A stretch of DNA of 59,349 nucleotides from JABDOU01 sp041567895 (GTDB lineage Bacteria; Actinomycetota; Acidimicrobiia; Spongiisociales; SHLN01). A program made the translations under genes and the position numbers. Of the stretch, positions 43,763-52,062 are shown one piece after another. Within the stretch, counting starts at the first letter, position 1, and the number at the start of each line of letters is the position of its first letter. Under the pieces are notes generated by a model. It was not told where the DNA came from and did not search any database. It worked only from the letters and a program-made list of their open reading frames with translations. Location: positions 1 to 59,349 of the forward strand of contig JBFGAX010000011.1 in NCBI GenBank assembly GCA_041567895.1. The letters are read 5' to 3'.

Positions 43763-44487
43763 TCGCACGTCACCACCAATCGAGCATCTTCGTCGAGAAG
43801 CGCGGCAGCCAATCCGGAATCGACATCTGCTTCGATGTGCAGGCGGCCCCGCTCGACGAGCGTCTTGTGGAAATGTTCGGCTACGAGCTTGGTTGTCTGC
43901 GCCATGAGTCTGCGGTAGGTCGCAGAGAGGTCTTCGCCTGCTCGAGAGCCAATGTGCTTTGAGAACAACTCGATCGCCTGGTCTGCAACGGCCTCGACGT
44001 TCGAGGCGTGTTTGGCAGCAAGATCAACCAGGTCTGACAAGGGAATGCCGGAATCGATGAGGTCACGCGCAGTTCGGACGAGCCTGACGGCGTCACGGGC
44101 GAATCGGACCTCGCCTTCGACACCTTCGCCCGGGGCGCGTGCGGGAGAGAGGAGGCCGGCGGCGACGGCGAGAGTCACCACCTGCGGATCGACGTCGGCC
44201 GCTTCTGCCAATTCGTCAAGGGTCAACGTTTTCCCGGTTCCCGAAAGGGCACCCAGAATCTGATCCTGGGTTCCATCAACCAGCTGCTTGATCTGCTGCA
44301 ACGTGAATCCCGAATCGGCCAGCTGCCGAATCGTGTCTACCCGTGCCTTGTGCGCCTCGTTGTAGACGGCTGTTCGGCCTTCGCGCGTCGGCGGCTCGAG
44401 CAAGCCTCTGGACTGGTAGTAGCGGATGGTGTCGACTGCCAACCCGGTGGCGGTTGCCAGCTCCTCGACCCTGAATGTAGAAGTCAT
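43750..44487 (-). CDS. MerR-family transcriptional regulator
   Basis: 245 residues. The N-terminal winged helix (FRVEELATATGLAVDTIRYYQSRGLL..., about 5-73) is classical MerR; the C-terminal effector region is long and helical, with no cysteine cluster for metals. It leads the merR-menF-menD-menC set, so control of menaquinone synthesis is plausible. Its -10 lies inside a perfect palindrome that touches the start codon, which suggests autoregulation. Confidence 0.88.
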   Translation of the reverse strand: MTSTFRVEELATATGLAVDTIRYYQSRGLLEPPTREGRTAVYNEAHKARVDTIRQLADSGFTLQQIKQLVDGTQDQILGALSGTGKTLTLDELAEAADVDPQVVTLAVAAGLLSPARAPGEGVEGEVRFARDAVRLVRTARDLIDSGIPLSDLVDLAAKHASNVEAVADQAIELFSKHIGSRAGEDLSATYRRLMAQTTKLVAEHFHKTLVERGRLHIEADVDSGLAAALLDEDARLVVTCEWTH

Positions 44488-44502
44488 TACTCTAAGAGTA
44501 AT
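44486..44502. promoter_or_regulatory. Perfect 17-bp palindrome over the merR promoter and start
   Basis: ATTACTCTAAGAGTAAT has 8-bp perfect arms around one central base. The minus-strand -10 TACTCT (44500-44495) lies within it, 7 nt from the ATG, and the right arm enters the start codon. Likely MerR operator. Confidence 0.6.
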
Positions 44503-44624
44503 CGCTCGTAAGATCTACGGGGGCGACCACCGTGGTTCCTCGGCAGTGTTCGAAATCCGAGGAGCAGCCGACAGCGGTGTCGCGGCGAGGATTCCAGTGG
44601 TGAACGAGTATGGCCGGGTGAGCG

Positions 44625-46292
44625 TCAGAAGCGAACGGCTTCGGACAATTCGGGAGGTGAGGCGGTTGTCAAGGCGATCGAGCCGATGATGGCGGCGTCG
44701 TCGCGATCCAGCCATCTCCAGATCAAGCGGGCCTCCGCTGCGGCTTCAGCTGTGGTCGGCACCTGCTCGAATACGGTCGTGCGCATGTCTGCCTGCAGGG
44801 GAAGTTCACCGGGTCCCCACGATCCAACCAGGCGACCGGCCAGCAAACAAAACCCGCTGCCGTCGGCTATCTCTGCCGAAATCGATCCGGCTGTCTGCAG
44901 CGCCTGCCACCGCATTCTGTCGATGAGGCTCGCTCTCAGTCCGTCATAGCGATCTCTCAGGCGAGCAGCGTCTTCGTAGCGAAGTTGGGCGACACAGTCT
45001 GTGATCCGCTCGGCCAATGGAGTGAGGAGCAACTCCGGTCTATCTGTGAAGCCGGCGGTAATGAGATCAACCACGGGCCGGTAGTCGTCGACGGAGAGGC
45101 TTCCGTCGCAAGGGCACATAGCTCGCCCGAGTTGGGCCGGCGCGCACAGCGCTCGCCGTTTTCCGGGCGGCCCCGTGCACCGACGAACAAGCGTTGCATC
45201 CCAGAGCGCAGCCACGATGAGCTGCGCACGTTTGCGCTGCTTGTACGGTCCCAGATAGAGACCACCGTCTTCCTTCAGCGTGCGAGCGATGGACAGTCGA
45301 GGAAATCGCTCGGGTGTCAGCTTGACCCAATACGTCGACCTGGATGGGCGACCCCGACGGTTGTATGTCGGTCGATGGGCGGCGATGAGGCGAAGCTCGG
45401 TGATCTCGGCCTCTAGCTCGGTGGGGCAGACTCGATACTCGATTGAGTTCAGGTCGCGCAGCATCGAGGCGATCGTTCGACGCGTGTCCCCGTGAAAATA
45501 CTGCCGAACGCGACTTCTCAGATTCTTGGCCTTGCCGACGTAGATGACTTCGCCATCCCGATTTCTGAACAGATATACGCCAGGTAGACGTGGAAGGTCC
45601 TCGGTCAGCTCGATCTTCGCGTAATTCGCTCCACCCTTTGCCGAGCACAGGAGGAGGAGGTCGTCGAGGTGAGTGGTGCCAAGAGAACCGGATTGTTCGA
45701 GCAAGCGAAACATGACGTGGGCGGTTGCCTGGGCATCGGCGAGTGCTCTGTGATTGGGGGTGATCGGGGATCGAAAATGCGCCGCGAGCGTCGACAGCTT
45801 CAGATTTCTCACATCCTGGCGGACGAGCCGACGGGCTAGCGCTGCGGTGTCGACCGTGGTGTTTGCCAGCTTTCCATAGCCAAGTCGTTGGGCGGCGGCG
45901 TTGAGAAACGCCATGTCAAATCGGACGTTGTGACCGACGATGACGGCATCCCCGATGAACTCGAGAAACGTCGGAAGAGCCTCGTTGATGTGTGGAGCGT
46001 TCACGACCATGGCATGGGTGATGCCGGTGAGGATGGTGATGGTTGGAGGAATCTCGCATCCGGGATTCACGAGCGTCTGAAACGTTCCCGCCGGCTCGCC
46101 GCCCCGGTACTTCACAGCCCCGATCTCGGTGATCTCACATGTCGCGGCAGAGCCACCGGTGGTCTCGAGATCCAGTACGCAGTAGGTGACCTCCCATAGC
46201 GGAGTGCTCAGCTCGTCGAGACTCTGCTGGCGGCTCTGCTGTTGGCGACTTTGCTGTTGGCGGCTCTGCTGTTGGTACCGGGTGTCCTGCAT
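44625..46292 (-). CDS. DEDDh exonuclease fused to GIY-YIG (UvrC/Cho-like) nuclease
   Basis: 555 residues. A Gln/Ser/Arg repeat (7-24) leads into a DnaQ-like 3'-5' exonuclease (about 36-200; Asp41, Glu43, Asp126, His181, Asp186 of the DEDDh set). A GIY-YIG domain follows (about 235-320; LPGVYLFRN...VIYVGKAKNLRSRVRQYF) and then a UvrC-like region with a cysteine-bearing segment (RRCTGPPGKRRALCAPAQLGRAMCPCDG). Such fusions are known in Actinobacteria; a role in repair by incision plus trimming is likely. A perfect SOS box is 19 bp upstream. Confidence 0.88.
   Translation of the reverse strand: MQDTRYQQQSRQQQSRQQQSRQQSLDELSTPLWEVTYCVLDLETTGGSAATCEITEIGAVKYRGGEPAGTFQTLVNPGCEIPPTITILTGITHAMVVNAPHINEALPTFLEFIGDAVIVGHNVRFDMAFLNAAAQRLGYGKLANTTVDTAALARRLVRQDVRNLKLSTLAAHFRSPITPNHRALADAQATAHVMFRLLEQSGSLGTTHLDDLLLLCSAKGGANYAKIELTEDLPRLPGVYLFRNRDGEVIYVGKAKNLRSRVRQYFHGDTRRTIASMLRDLNSIEYRVCPTELEAEITELRLIAAHRPTYNRRGRPSRSTYWVKLTPERFPRLSIARTLKEDGGLYLGPYKQRKRAQLIVAALWDATLVRRCTGPPGKRRALCAPAQLGRAMCPCDGSLSVDDYRPVVDLITAGFTDRPELLLTPLAERITDCVAQLRYEDAARLRDRYDGLRASLIDRMRWQALQTAGSISAEIADGSGFCLLAGRLVGSWGPGELPLQADMRTTVFEQVPTTAEAAAEARLIWRWLDRDDAAIIGSIALTTASPPELSEAVRF
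46223..46279. repeat. 15-bp tandem repeat coding a Gln-Ser-Arg tract
   Basis: About 3.8 copies of a unit like CTCTGCTGTTGGCGA, head to tail with few changes. On the minus strand they encode QQSRQ units at the N-terminus of the exonuclease/GIY-YIG protein. Copy number may vary between strains. Confidence 0.7.
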
Positions 46293-46310
46293 GGGACTAC
46301 GCACCCTATA

Positions 46311-46326
46311 TCGAACATATGTTCGA
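46311..46326. promoter_or_regulatory. SOS (LexA) box
   Basis: TCGAACATATGTTCGA is a perfect palindrome that matches the actinobacterial LexA consensus TCGAAC-N4-GTTCGA without mismatch, 19-34 bp upstream of the nuclease-fusion ATG at 46292. Confidence 0.85.
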
Positions 46327-46437
46327 TCCAAGTATTGAGGTGTACCGGCATCGATCATGCGCTTGCGCCAACCCCAGAAACGTGCGACGTCGCGCGGCTC
46401 ACTTCCCTTTACATGTTGGCCGACCTGCCGGCGGCGA

Positions 46438-46443
46438 TACACT
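46438..46443 (+). promoter_or_regulatory. Leaderless-type -10 hexamer TACACT
   Basis: TACACT, 8 nt before the ATG at 46452. Confidence 0.45.
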
Positions 46444-46451
46444 CAATAACC

Positions 46452-47564
46452 ATGCAGGTTCATCGCCCCCGCCACGGTCGTTTTTTGGAAGACTTCGAGG
46501 TTGGAGACAGCTGGCTGCACCCGCGAGGATTTTCCGTGAGCCGGACCATGAGTCGGCTCTTTGCAACTGCGTTCTACGAGACCCGGCCAATGTATTTCTC
46601 GGCGGTCGATGCCAAAAAGGCGGGCTACAGCGACCTGCCCGTGCATCCTCTGCTTGTACTGGGAATGGCTATGTCTCTCGGAATGGAAGCCGATTCGGAG
46701 CAGGCGATTGCGCATCTGGGATTCCGGGACCTCTACCTCCATCGCCCGATTTACCCCGACATGATGCTCAGGACGATGACCCAGGTCGTTGATGTCGCTG
46801 TCAAAGGCGCTGATCATCCAGGTGTCGTCGAATTGCGAAGTGCAGTTGTCGGGGACGACCACCTTCCGGTCATTCACTATCGGCGCTCCATGCTGGTCAG
46901 GCGAAGACCGGGCGAATTCGACGCCCGGCGCATTGGGGAAGAGCACGTTCAGTTTCCGGATCTCACGGTGCGAAGCTGGTTCCCGCCGGCGATGGAATCG
47001 TGGCCCCCTGCGCCTGACTACGACCCGGGCGATGTGATTCTTCATCAGAGCAGACGGACGGTCACTGATGAACATGTGACGTGGGCTTCCTGGCTCGGGA
47101 GCACGCACCCGGCCCATTTCGATCAGCTCTATCCGGGTGACGAAGATGCTTCCGGCCTTGGTCCCGAAGTGCATTCGAGTCTCGTGCTCGCCTGGGCAGC
47201 CGGTCTGGCCGGCAGAGACACCGTGCAATCGGCAGTGGCAGAGATTGGATACGACGATGGACACGAGGCGGCGCCGATTCGTTCCGGCGACACGATGGCG
47301 GTCCTGAGCAAGGTGCTGGATCGAGTGGCTGTCGAGGAAGGAACCGAGATGGCGTTTCGGCTGGTGGCGATCAAAAACCAGACCGCCGATGAGGGATGGG
47401 ACCAGTGGGGAGCGTCGATCTTCGACTCCGAGCTCGGAAAGGAAGAGGCTCGCCGGGTGCCGAACAAAGTGCTCGAAATCACGAGGAGAGTCTTGTTCGC
47501 TCCGACCCCACTCGAAGTCGTGCCTGGCCACGGACGTCCGCTCCGCGTCGTGCCAGAGGCCTAG
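46452..47564 (+). CDS. MaoC-like double hot-dog acyl-CoA hydratase
   Basis: 370 residues beginning RFLEDFEVGDSWLHPRGFSVS, followed by NPLHF-like ETRPMYFSAVDAKKAGYSDLPVHP, and a second hot-dog half from about 175. The layout is that of 2-methylfumaryl-CoA (mesaconyl-CoA) hydratase and related R-specific hydratases. No other gene of a mesaconyl-CoA pathway is nearby, so substrate is unknown. The ATG at 46452 is supported by the -10; the longer frame crosses the SOS box. Confidence 0.78.
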   Translation: MQVHRPRHGRFLEDFEVGDSWLHPRGFSVSRTMSRLFATAFYETRPMYFSAVDAKKAGYSDLPVHPLLVLGMAMSLGMEADSEQAIAHLGFRDLYLHRPIYPDMMLRTMTQVVDVAVKGADHPGVVELRSAVVGDDHLPVIHYRRSMLVRRRPGEFDARRIGEEHVQFPDLTVRSWFPPAMESWPPAPDYDPGDVILHQSRRTVTDEHVTWASWLGSTHPAHFDQLYPGDEDASGLGPEVHSSLVLAWAAGLAGRDTVQSAVAEIGYDDGHEAAPIRSGDTMAVLSKVLDRVAVEEGTEMAFRLVAIKNQTADEGWDQWGASIFDSELGKEEARRVPNKVLEITRRVLFAPTPLEVVPGHGRPLRVVPEA

Positions 47565-47570
47565 CTTTCG

Positions 47571-48323
47571 ATGGCCGATATAACCAGTTTGAACAACCCC
47601 GTAGTGAAGGACATGGTGCGGCTGCGGACGCATCGGAAGCGTCACGATCCCGAGCGGTTTCTCATCGAAGGAATCAGGCTCGTCGAACGAGCCACCTTGG
47701 CGGGCGTGGACATGGCAGCGGTGTTTGTGTCGGAGGGTGTCTCGTACCCCGGGGCGGTCACGGTTTCGGCCCCCGTGATGGCGAAGATATCAGGGCGGCG
47801 TAATCCGCCTGCGATTGTCGCTGTCGCCAACTGTTGGCCGCTGGGGGCGTTTGAGGTTGCCGATGCCTCTCCCGATGCGTGGGTCGCTCTCGTGGGCATC
47901 GAAAAGCCAGGCAACGTCGGCGCCGTCATGCGGACAGCTTCCGCCCTCGGCGGGTTCGGAGTGCTCATTGTCAACTCGGCAGTTGATGTCTTCTCGACGA
48001 ATGTCGTGAGGAACTCGGCGGGCGCGATATTTGCGTTGCCGATCGTCGAGCTCGGCCTCGATCAGCTTCGCGAGTTTGCATCGAGCAGGTCAGCCCGGCT
48101 GATAGCGACGGTTCCAGAAGGCGGAACAAATCTGTGGGACGCTCCCCTCGACGACCATGTTGTGCTTGTCATGGGGAGTGAGGCCAGCGGCTTGCCGGAG
48201 GGCCTCATAGCAGTTTCCGACGACGTGATCACGATTCCGATGCACTCGGCAAGTGTCGATTCGTTGAACGCGTCCGTGAGTGCCGGGGTAGTGATGGCCG
48301 AGGTGGTGCGTCGCCGCCAGTAG
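47571..48323 (+). CDS. SpoU/TrmH-family RNA 2'-O-ribose methyltransferase
   Basis: 250 residues: an N-terminal substrate-binding part (SLNNPVVKDMVRLRTHRKRHDPERFLIEG) and a SPOUT methyltransferase domain with the knot motifs NVGAVMRTASALGGFGVLIV, VLVMGSEASGLPEG and IPMHSASVDSLNASVSAGVVMAE. Probably methylates a ribose in 23S rRNA (TsnR/RlmB-type) using SAM. It follows the hydratase by 6 nt. Confidence 0.9.
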   Translation: MADITSLNNPVVKDMVRLRTHRKRHDPERFLIEGIRLVERATLAGVDMAAVFVSEGVSYPGAVTVSAPVMAKISGRRNPPAIVAVANCWPLGAFEVADASPDAWVALVGIEKPGNVGAVMRTASALGGFGVLIVNSAVDVFSTNVVRNSAGAIFALPIVELGLDQLREFASSRSARLIATVPEGGTNLWDAPLDDHVVLVMGSEASGLPEGLIAVSDDVITIPMHSASVDSLNASVSAGVVMAEVVRRRQ

Positions 48324-48330
48324 GCAGCGA

Positions 48331-50688
48331 CTACCAGCTGCTGCCTCCTCCGCCGCCAAATCCTCCGCCGCCACCGAATCCTCCGCCGCCACCGAATCCA
48401 CCAAACCCACCGAAACTGCCGCTCGACCAGCCCCCGCCACCCCACGAGGAGCCGCCTCCGGTGGACCCTCCCCAGTTGCCACCGCCGCTGCCGCCGAACC
48501 AGCTGTCGCGATCCGCAGACCACGACTTGTCCTGGTAAATCGGTTCCCACCCGTATTGGCCGGCGTTTCCTCGCGTCAGGATCCAGTGGTAATAGAACAC
48601 CGTGAACGGATCGAACGCTCCGATCCCGGCTGGAATCGGCCGCCCGGTCCACGAGTCCTGCTGGTCCCGGGTTCCTGCATGTGCCAGCTCTGGAGCGAAC
48701 CTATCGGCGTCTGCGATTTTGCTCCTGGCCAGAGCCTGACGCTGAGCGGCGTATGCCAGGGCAAATGCGCGCGGCCCACGCGGGTCGCTCGCACCGAACG
48801 CGGCGGCGATATCGGCGTACGTCCCCTCCAGGCCGAGGTCGGCCAGCGCGGCGCGGGCCTCCAACCACCGGCGCATCGCCTGGGCAGGTTCCAGCGAGAT
48901 CGCAAGGACTCCGGCGATTGAGCGTCGCGCATCTCCTTCTACGCCATGGCTGACGAGATCTCTGAGGAGGCCTTCGTAGACGTCGAAGGCGTTGGCCCGG
49001 GAGCGCATCATCGCTGCTGCGATTGAAATAGGGAGTCCGTGCCTATCGGCGTGGCGACGGATCGCTTTGATTTGTTTTTGAGAGCTCAATCCGGCGAGCG
49101 CATATTCGGTTGACTGATTCGGGTCGAGACCATTTGATCGATTTTTGCGATAGGCCGTGACGAAATTCGGGATGTCGGTTTCGTTGTGGTTCAACAACAG
49201 CAGCGCGGCAAGTGCATCGAGGTCGAGTCCATCTCGCTTCAACGATGAACCGAGATGATCGAGCTCCGTGCGCACCTTCTCATAGGACGCTGCGGAGCTG
49301 GTTGTGTCGTCCTCCAAATCGGCGAGCGCCGCCGCCACGGCAGGCCGGGCCGCAGTGTCCGGCAATAACTCGTAGAGGGTTTCGAGGCGGTGGACCTTCG
49401 CATCCGCCACCTGGTAGGCGTCTTCCAATGCTGCAACCGCGTCATCGAGAGAGGCGTCGGACTTGAACGTCGGAACGGCTTTGATGAAACGCTCGCCGCG
49501 GTCCGAGATGATGGCTCTTCCAACGGGCGTTTCGTGCAGTTGGTCCAGGATTTGCTGCCCAACCCGTTTGCGGGCCGAGGCAACACGGTGTGGACGTTGG
49601 CTGTCGACGAGGGTCCGAAGCTCCATGAGGCGCACCTCAAACGTCTCATCATCGGTGGTGTCCACTTCGAGCGCCGCCGTCGCAACCGCCTGCACGCCTT
49701 CGTCGGTTAGTTCGGCCTCACCGGATGCCGCCAGTTCGAGAGGGATTTCCGTTTCCTCCTCGAGACGGTCTGCGTCTATGACCTCGATCAACCCGGAACT
49801 CCACAGCGCGCGGGCGATCGGTTCTGAAATCTGTGTGCCGGCGATGAATGTATTGAGAGCAGTTTCAGCGTCGAAAACCGTGATGGGTTCTGGCGTTACA
49901 GAAGGCGGTAGGAGGTATTCGGTGATGGTCGGCAGCTCGGCCCCCGAGACCCGTAAGCGCTCCAGTTCACCGTCAACGAGTTCGGTCCGCGTCGCCATGA
50001 CTTCGTCGCGTTCCCGACGCCTCCAGCCGACGAGCGCTACGCCACCGACGCCGAGTCCGATGACGGCGATCACGCCGAGACCGGTTGCAAGTCCACTTCC
50101 CTGATCGGACGCAGTCGGGACCGGTTGATCGATCGGGCCGGGTTCCGATCCCGGATCAGGTTCGGGATCTACCGGAGTAGGCGTTACTCCCTGCCCGTAG
50201 AGAACCAGTCCTTCTTCGAGCCGTGAGATGATGGCGATCAATCCCCCATCGAAGTCGCCATTTGCAAAGAAGCCATCGCCCGCCGCGGCGATGTCGCCGA
50301 GGTCGCGCGGGAAGCCATCGAATCCGTTGCCCAGTTCGACCCAGGTTTCGCGGTCGGCGAGATTCACGAGCACGACAACACCCTGACCCGAGGTTTCTTC
50401 GGTGGTGCCGCCGACCGCCCAGCGTTCGCCGATGTCACGAGCGAATTCCTGAGAGGACATTCCGGCGGTGTCGTTTGTGGTCACAACCGCTATCTGGCTA
50501 CCGGTCGCATCGACAACCCTGGCGATGGCGGCTTCAACGGATGCGTCGTTGACGACAACATCGCCGGCGTCTGTCAAGTATCCGGACGGCTCGTCGGGGA
50601 TCTGAGCGACTGCCGGGGCGGAGATGAGGAGGAGTACCGCAAGGGCGGTCGCCAACGCTGCAGAAGTGGGTGCCGTTCTCGTATGCAT
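48331..50688 (-). CDS. TPM-domain membrane protein with Gly-rich tail
   Basis: 785 residues. Signal peptide (1-28), TPM domain outside (about 34-165; TGSQIAVVTTNDTAGMSSQEF, GVVVLVNLADRETWVELG), acidic Pro-rich linker, one membrane helix (about 203-223), a long helical cytoplasmic region (230-700) and a Gly/Ser/Trp-rich end (735-785; GGSGGGNWGG, FGGGGGFGG). TPM proteins include photosystem II repair and phosphatase-like members; a specific role is not clear. TAACGT lies 7 nt before the ATG. Confidence 0.78.
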   Translation of the reverse strand: MHTRTAPTSAALATALAVLLLISAPAVAQIPDEPSGYLTDAGDVVVNDASVEAAIARVVDATGSQIAVVTTNDTAGMSSQEFARDIGERWAVGGTTEETSGQGVVVLVNLADRETWVELGNGFDGFPRDLGDIAAAGDGFFANGDFDGGLIAIISRLEEGLVLYGQGVTPTPVDPEPDPGSEPGPIDQPVPTASDQGSGLATGLGVIAVIGLGVGGVALVGWRRRERDEVMATRTELVDGELERLRVSGAELPTITEYLLPPSVTPEPITVFDAETALNTFIAGTQISEPIARALWSSGLIEVIDADRLEEETEIPLELAASGEAELTDEGVQAVATAALEVDTTDDETFEVRLMELRTLVDSQRPHRVASARKRVGQQILDQLHETPVGRAIISDRGERFIKAVPTFKSDASLDDAVAALEDAYQVADAKVHRLETLYELLPDTAARPAVAAALADLEDDTTSSAASYEKVRTELDHLGSSLKRDGLDLDALAALLLLNHNETDIPNFVTAYRKNRSNGLDPNQSTEYALAGLSSQKQIKAIRRHADRHGLPISIAAAMMRSRANAFDVYEGLLRDLVSHGVEGDARRSIAGVLAISLEPAQAMRRWLEARAALADLGLEGTYADIAAAFGASDPRGPRAFALAYAAQRQALARSKIADADRFAPELAHAGTRDQQDSWTGRPIPAGIGAFDPFTVFYYHWILTRGNAGQYGWEPIYQDKSWSADRDSWFGGSGGGNWGGSTGGGSSWGGGGWSSGSFGGFGGFGGGGGFGGGGGFGGGGGSSW
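48343..48396. repeat. 18-bp tandem repeat in the Gly-rich coding tail
   Basis: TCCTCCGCCGCCACCGAA occurs twice exactly (48361-48378, 48379-48396), preceded by one near copy. It encodes the GFGGGG repeats of the TPM-domain protein. Confidence 0.7.
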
Positions 50689-50695
50689 TCACAAA

Positions 50696-50701
50696 ACGTT
50701 A
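50696..50701 (-). promoter_or_regulatory. Leaderless -10 hexamer TAACGT
   Basis: Minus-strand TAACGT, 7 nt before the ATG at 50688 of the TPM-domain gene. Confidence 0.45.
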
Positions 50702-50780
50702 GCCCTCCGCTGATCTCATCGGGCTGGGGGCGGACCGGCAACCCGGGTATCGGGCCAGTCGCCGGACACCGGGTTCCGGG

Positions 50781-51851
50781 TCAGGTCGTTATCACCTTGG
50801 TTCGACGAGTCTGGCGCTGAAGGTACGGTCTGTCCACAGTCAAACCGGTCCCCGCAGTCGCCGGGAGGTCGAGGCCACGGCTGCCCGGTATCCAACCGGG
50901 TTTCACGATGTCCCGGCCCCACTGACCGAAGTAATGGGCAAGAGGACCGACGTCGAGACCAGTCGCCGAGGCGAGGAGAGCCGTGTGGCCTGCTGACAGG
51001 ATCGTGGATCCGGATGGTGCGAGAGCGCCGACCAGACCATGCTCCATGCAGAAGGTGGCAACGTCGAGGAGCGGGCGGAAGCCTCCAAATGCGTTGCCGT
51101 CGATCAGCAGGCCGGCGATGTGTGCGTTGGGGGCGTTTGCAAGATCTTGTTCATTTCCCACCCGAACCCACACCTTCAGACCGGTCTCGACGGCGAGCAA
51201 AGTCGTTGCTGAGGTGTCGAGGGGCGAGAACGGCTCCAGAAGGAATTCGATGCCGTATCGGGACAGAGATGCCAGCACGTCCGATTCGGATGGGTCGAAG
51301 GATCCGCGCGCATCCGCGACGATCCTGACGAGCGGAAATCGGGATCTGAGTGCAGCGAGCGGATGAACATCCCAGCCGGGCCTGATTGCGACATGCAGCA
51401 CCTGTGCCCCCCGATCTAGCGCGGAACTGGCCAATTTCTCCAGATCCTCGAGGGTATCTTGAATTTTCAATTCGGCACTGAACGTGAGATTTTGGCGTCC
51501 TCCCCCGAGTGCGTCGAGCATGCGAAGGGCATGGGTGCGGGCGTAGAGATCCCAGAGCGCAAGTTCGAGCGCCATCCTCGTACGAGGATGACCCCGGAGT
51601 CCTTCGAGCCGGACGCCGGTCCCGGATGGATGGATCGGGGGTCGGGAGACGAGCTCGGGAATGGCGTAGGTCGAGGCAAAAAGCCATGCGCTATCAAAGA
51701 ATTCGGCGCCCTGCCAGGGGGTTGGTCCAATCGCAATCTCCGACCAGCCGTGGTGCTCGGCGTGCGAGGCTTGCACGATCAAGGCCTGGCCCGTGGTTCC
51801 GTCGGAACGCGTCAGTTCGACTTCGTGCAACGTTATCGAATCAAGACGCAT
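50781..51851 (-). CDS. Enolase-superfamily protein (NSAR/OSBS-like) with a degenerate active site
   Basis: 356 residues that align along the whole length with N-succinylamino acid racemase/o-succinylbenzoate synthase (RPGWDVHPLAALRSRFP matches the family's EPGWDVxPVxAVRxRF). The catalytic KxK has become His153-Val-Ala155, the opposite Lys of the IKPGRxGG motif is Asp251 (LLIDGNAFGG), and the third metal ligand region CLDES reads RVGNEQ. Only Asp180 and Glu206 remain. It therefore cannot use the usual two-lysine chemistry. The ATG at 51851 has GGGAG upstream; divergent from the MAT gene. Confidence 0.75.
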   Translation of the reverse strand: MRLDSITLHEVELTRSDGTTGQALIVQASHAEHHGWSEIAIGPTPWQGAEFFDSAWLFASTYAIPELVSRPPIHPSGTGVRLEGLRGHPRTRMALELALWDLYARTHALRMLDALGGGRQNLTFSAELKIQDTLEDLEKLASSALDRGAQVLHVAIRPGWDVHPLAALRSRFPLVRIVADARGSFDPSESDVLASLSRYGIEFLLEPFSPLDTSATTLLAVETGLKVWVRVGNEQDLANAPNAHIAGLLIDGNAFGGFRPLLDVATFCMEHGLVGALAPSGSTILSAGHTALLASATGLDVGPLAHYFGQWGRDIVKPGWIPGSRGLDLPATAGTGLTVDRPYLQRQTRRTKVITT

Positions 51852-51987
51852 CCCGGCTCCCGGTTTCACCCAATCATCAGTAAACGCCCATCGTGGTCGT
51901 CGCGCAATCCGAATAGTGACTAATTACGCGAGTCGAGTTTGTCCGACCAACTTTTCCGATAGTATTCGAGTCCCAACCCACCACCAG

Positions 51988-52024
51988 CGCGACCCCGGCA
52001 TCTTCTGTCGGGGTTGCGTTTTTT
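51988..52024 (+). terminator. Terminator-like hairpin before the MAT gene (possible attenuator)
   Basis: CGCGACCCCG (51988-51997) pairs with CGGGGTTGCG (52009-52018) over 10 bp with one G-U, followed at once by TTTTTT (52019-52024). No plus-strand gene lies upstream, so it cannot end a normal transcript; it sits 39 nt before the MAT start codon and suggests premature termination control. Confidence 0.65.
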
Positions 52025-52041
52025 CCGGGTCGAAACCCCGG
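52025..52041 (+). promoter_or_regulatory. Second hairpin able to re-pair with the terminator arms
   Basis: CCGGGTC (52025-52031) and AACCCCG (52034-52040) can fold on each other, but AACCCCG is also a perfect partner for the terminator's right arm CGGGGTT (52009-52015), and CCGGGTC for the left arm. The four segments allow mutually exclusive structures, as in an attenuator or riboswitch expression platform. Confidence 0.5.
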
Positions 52042-52049
52042 GCGCTGTC

Positions 52050-52055
52050 TAATCT
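52050..52055 (+). promoter_or_regulatory. Leaderless -10 hexamer TAATCT
   Basis: TAATCT, 7 nt before the MAT ATG at 52063. If used, it would give a leaderless mRNA independent of the upstream hairpins. Confidence 0.45.
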
Positions 52056-52062
52056 CGCACCC

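Noticed and set aside
46223..46279. CRISPR or mobile-element terminal repeats
   Set aside because: Contiguous 15-bp units without spacers, in frame with a coding sequence.
51793..52062. N-terminal extension of the SAM synthetase to 51793
   Set aside because: It would cross the divergent gene start and the terminator hairpin; family members start at MNYFTT-like sequence, matching ATG 52063.
51852..52062. A known SAM-I, SAM-II or SAM-IV riboswitch
   Set aside because: I could not find their conserved core sequences by eye; only the alternative hairpins are supported.
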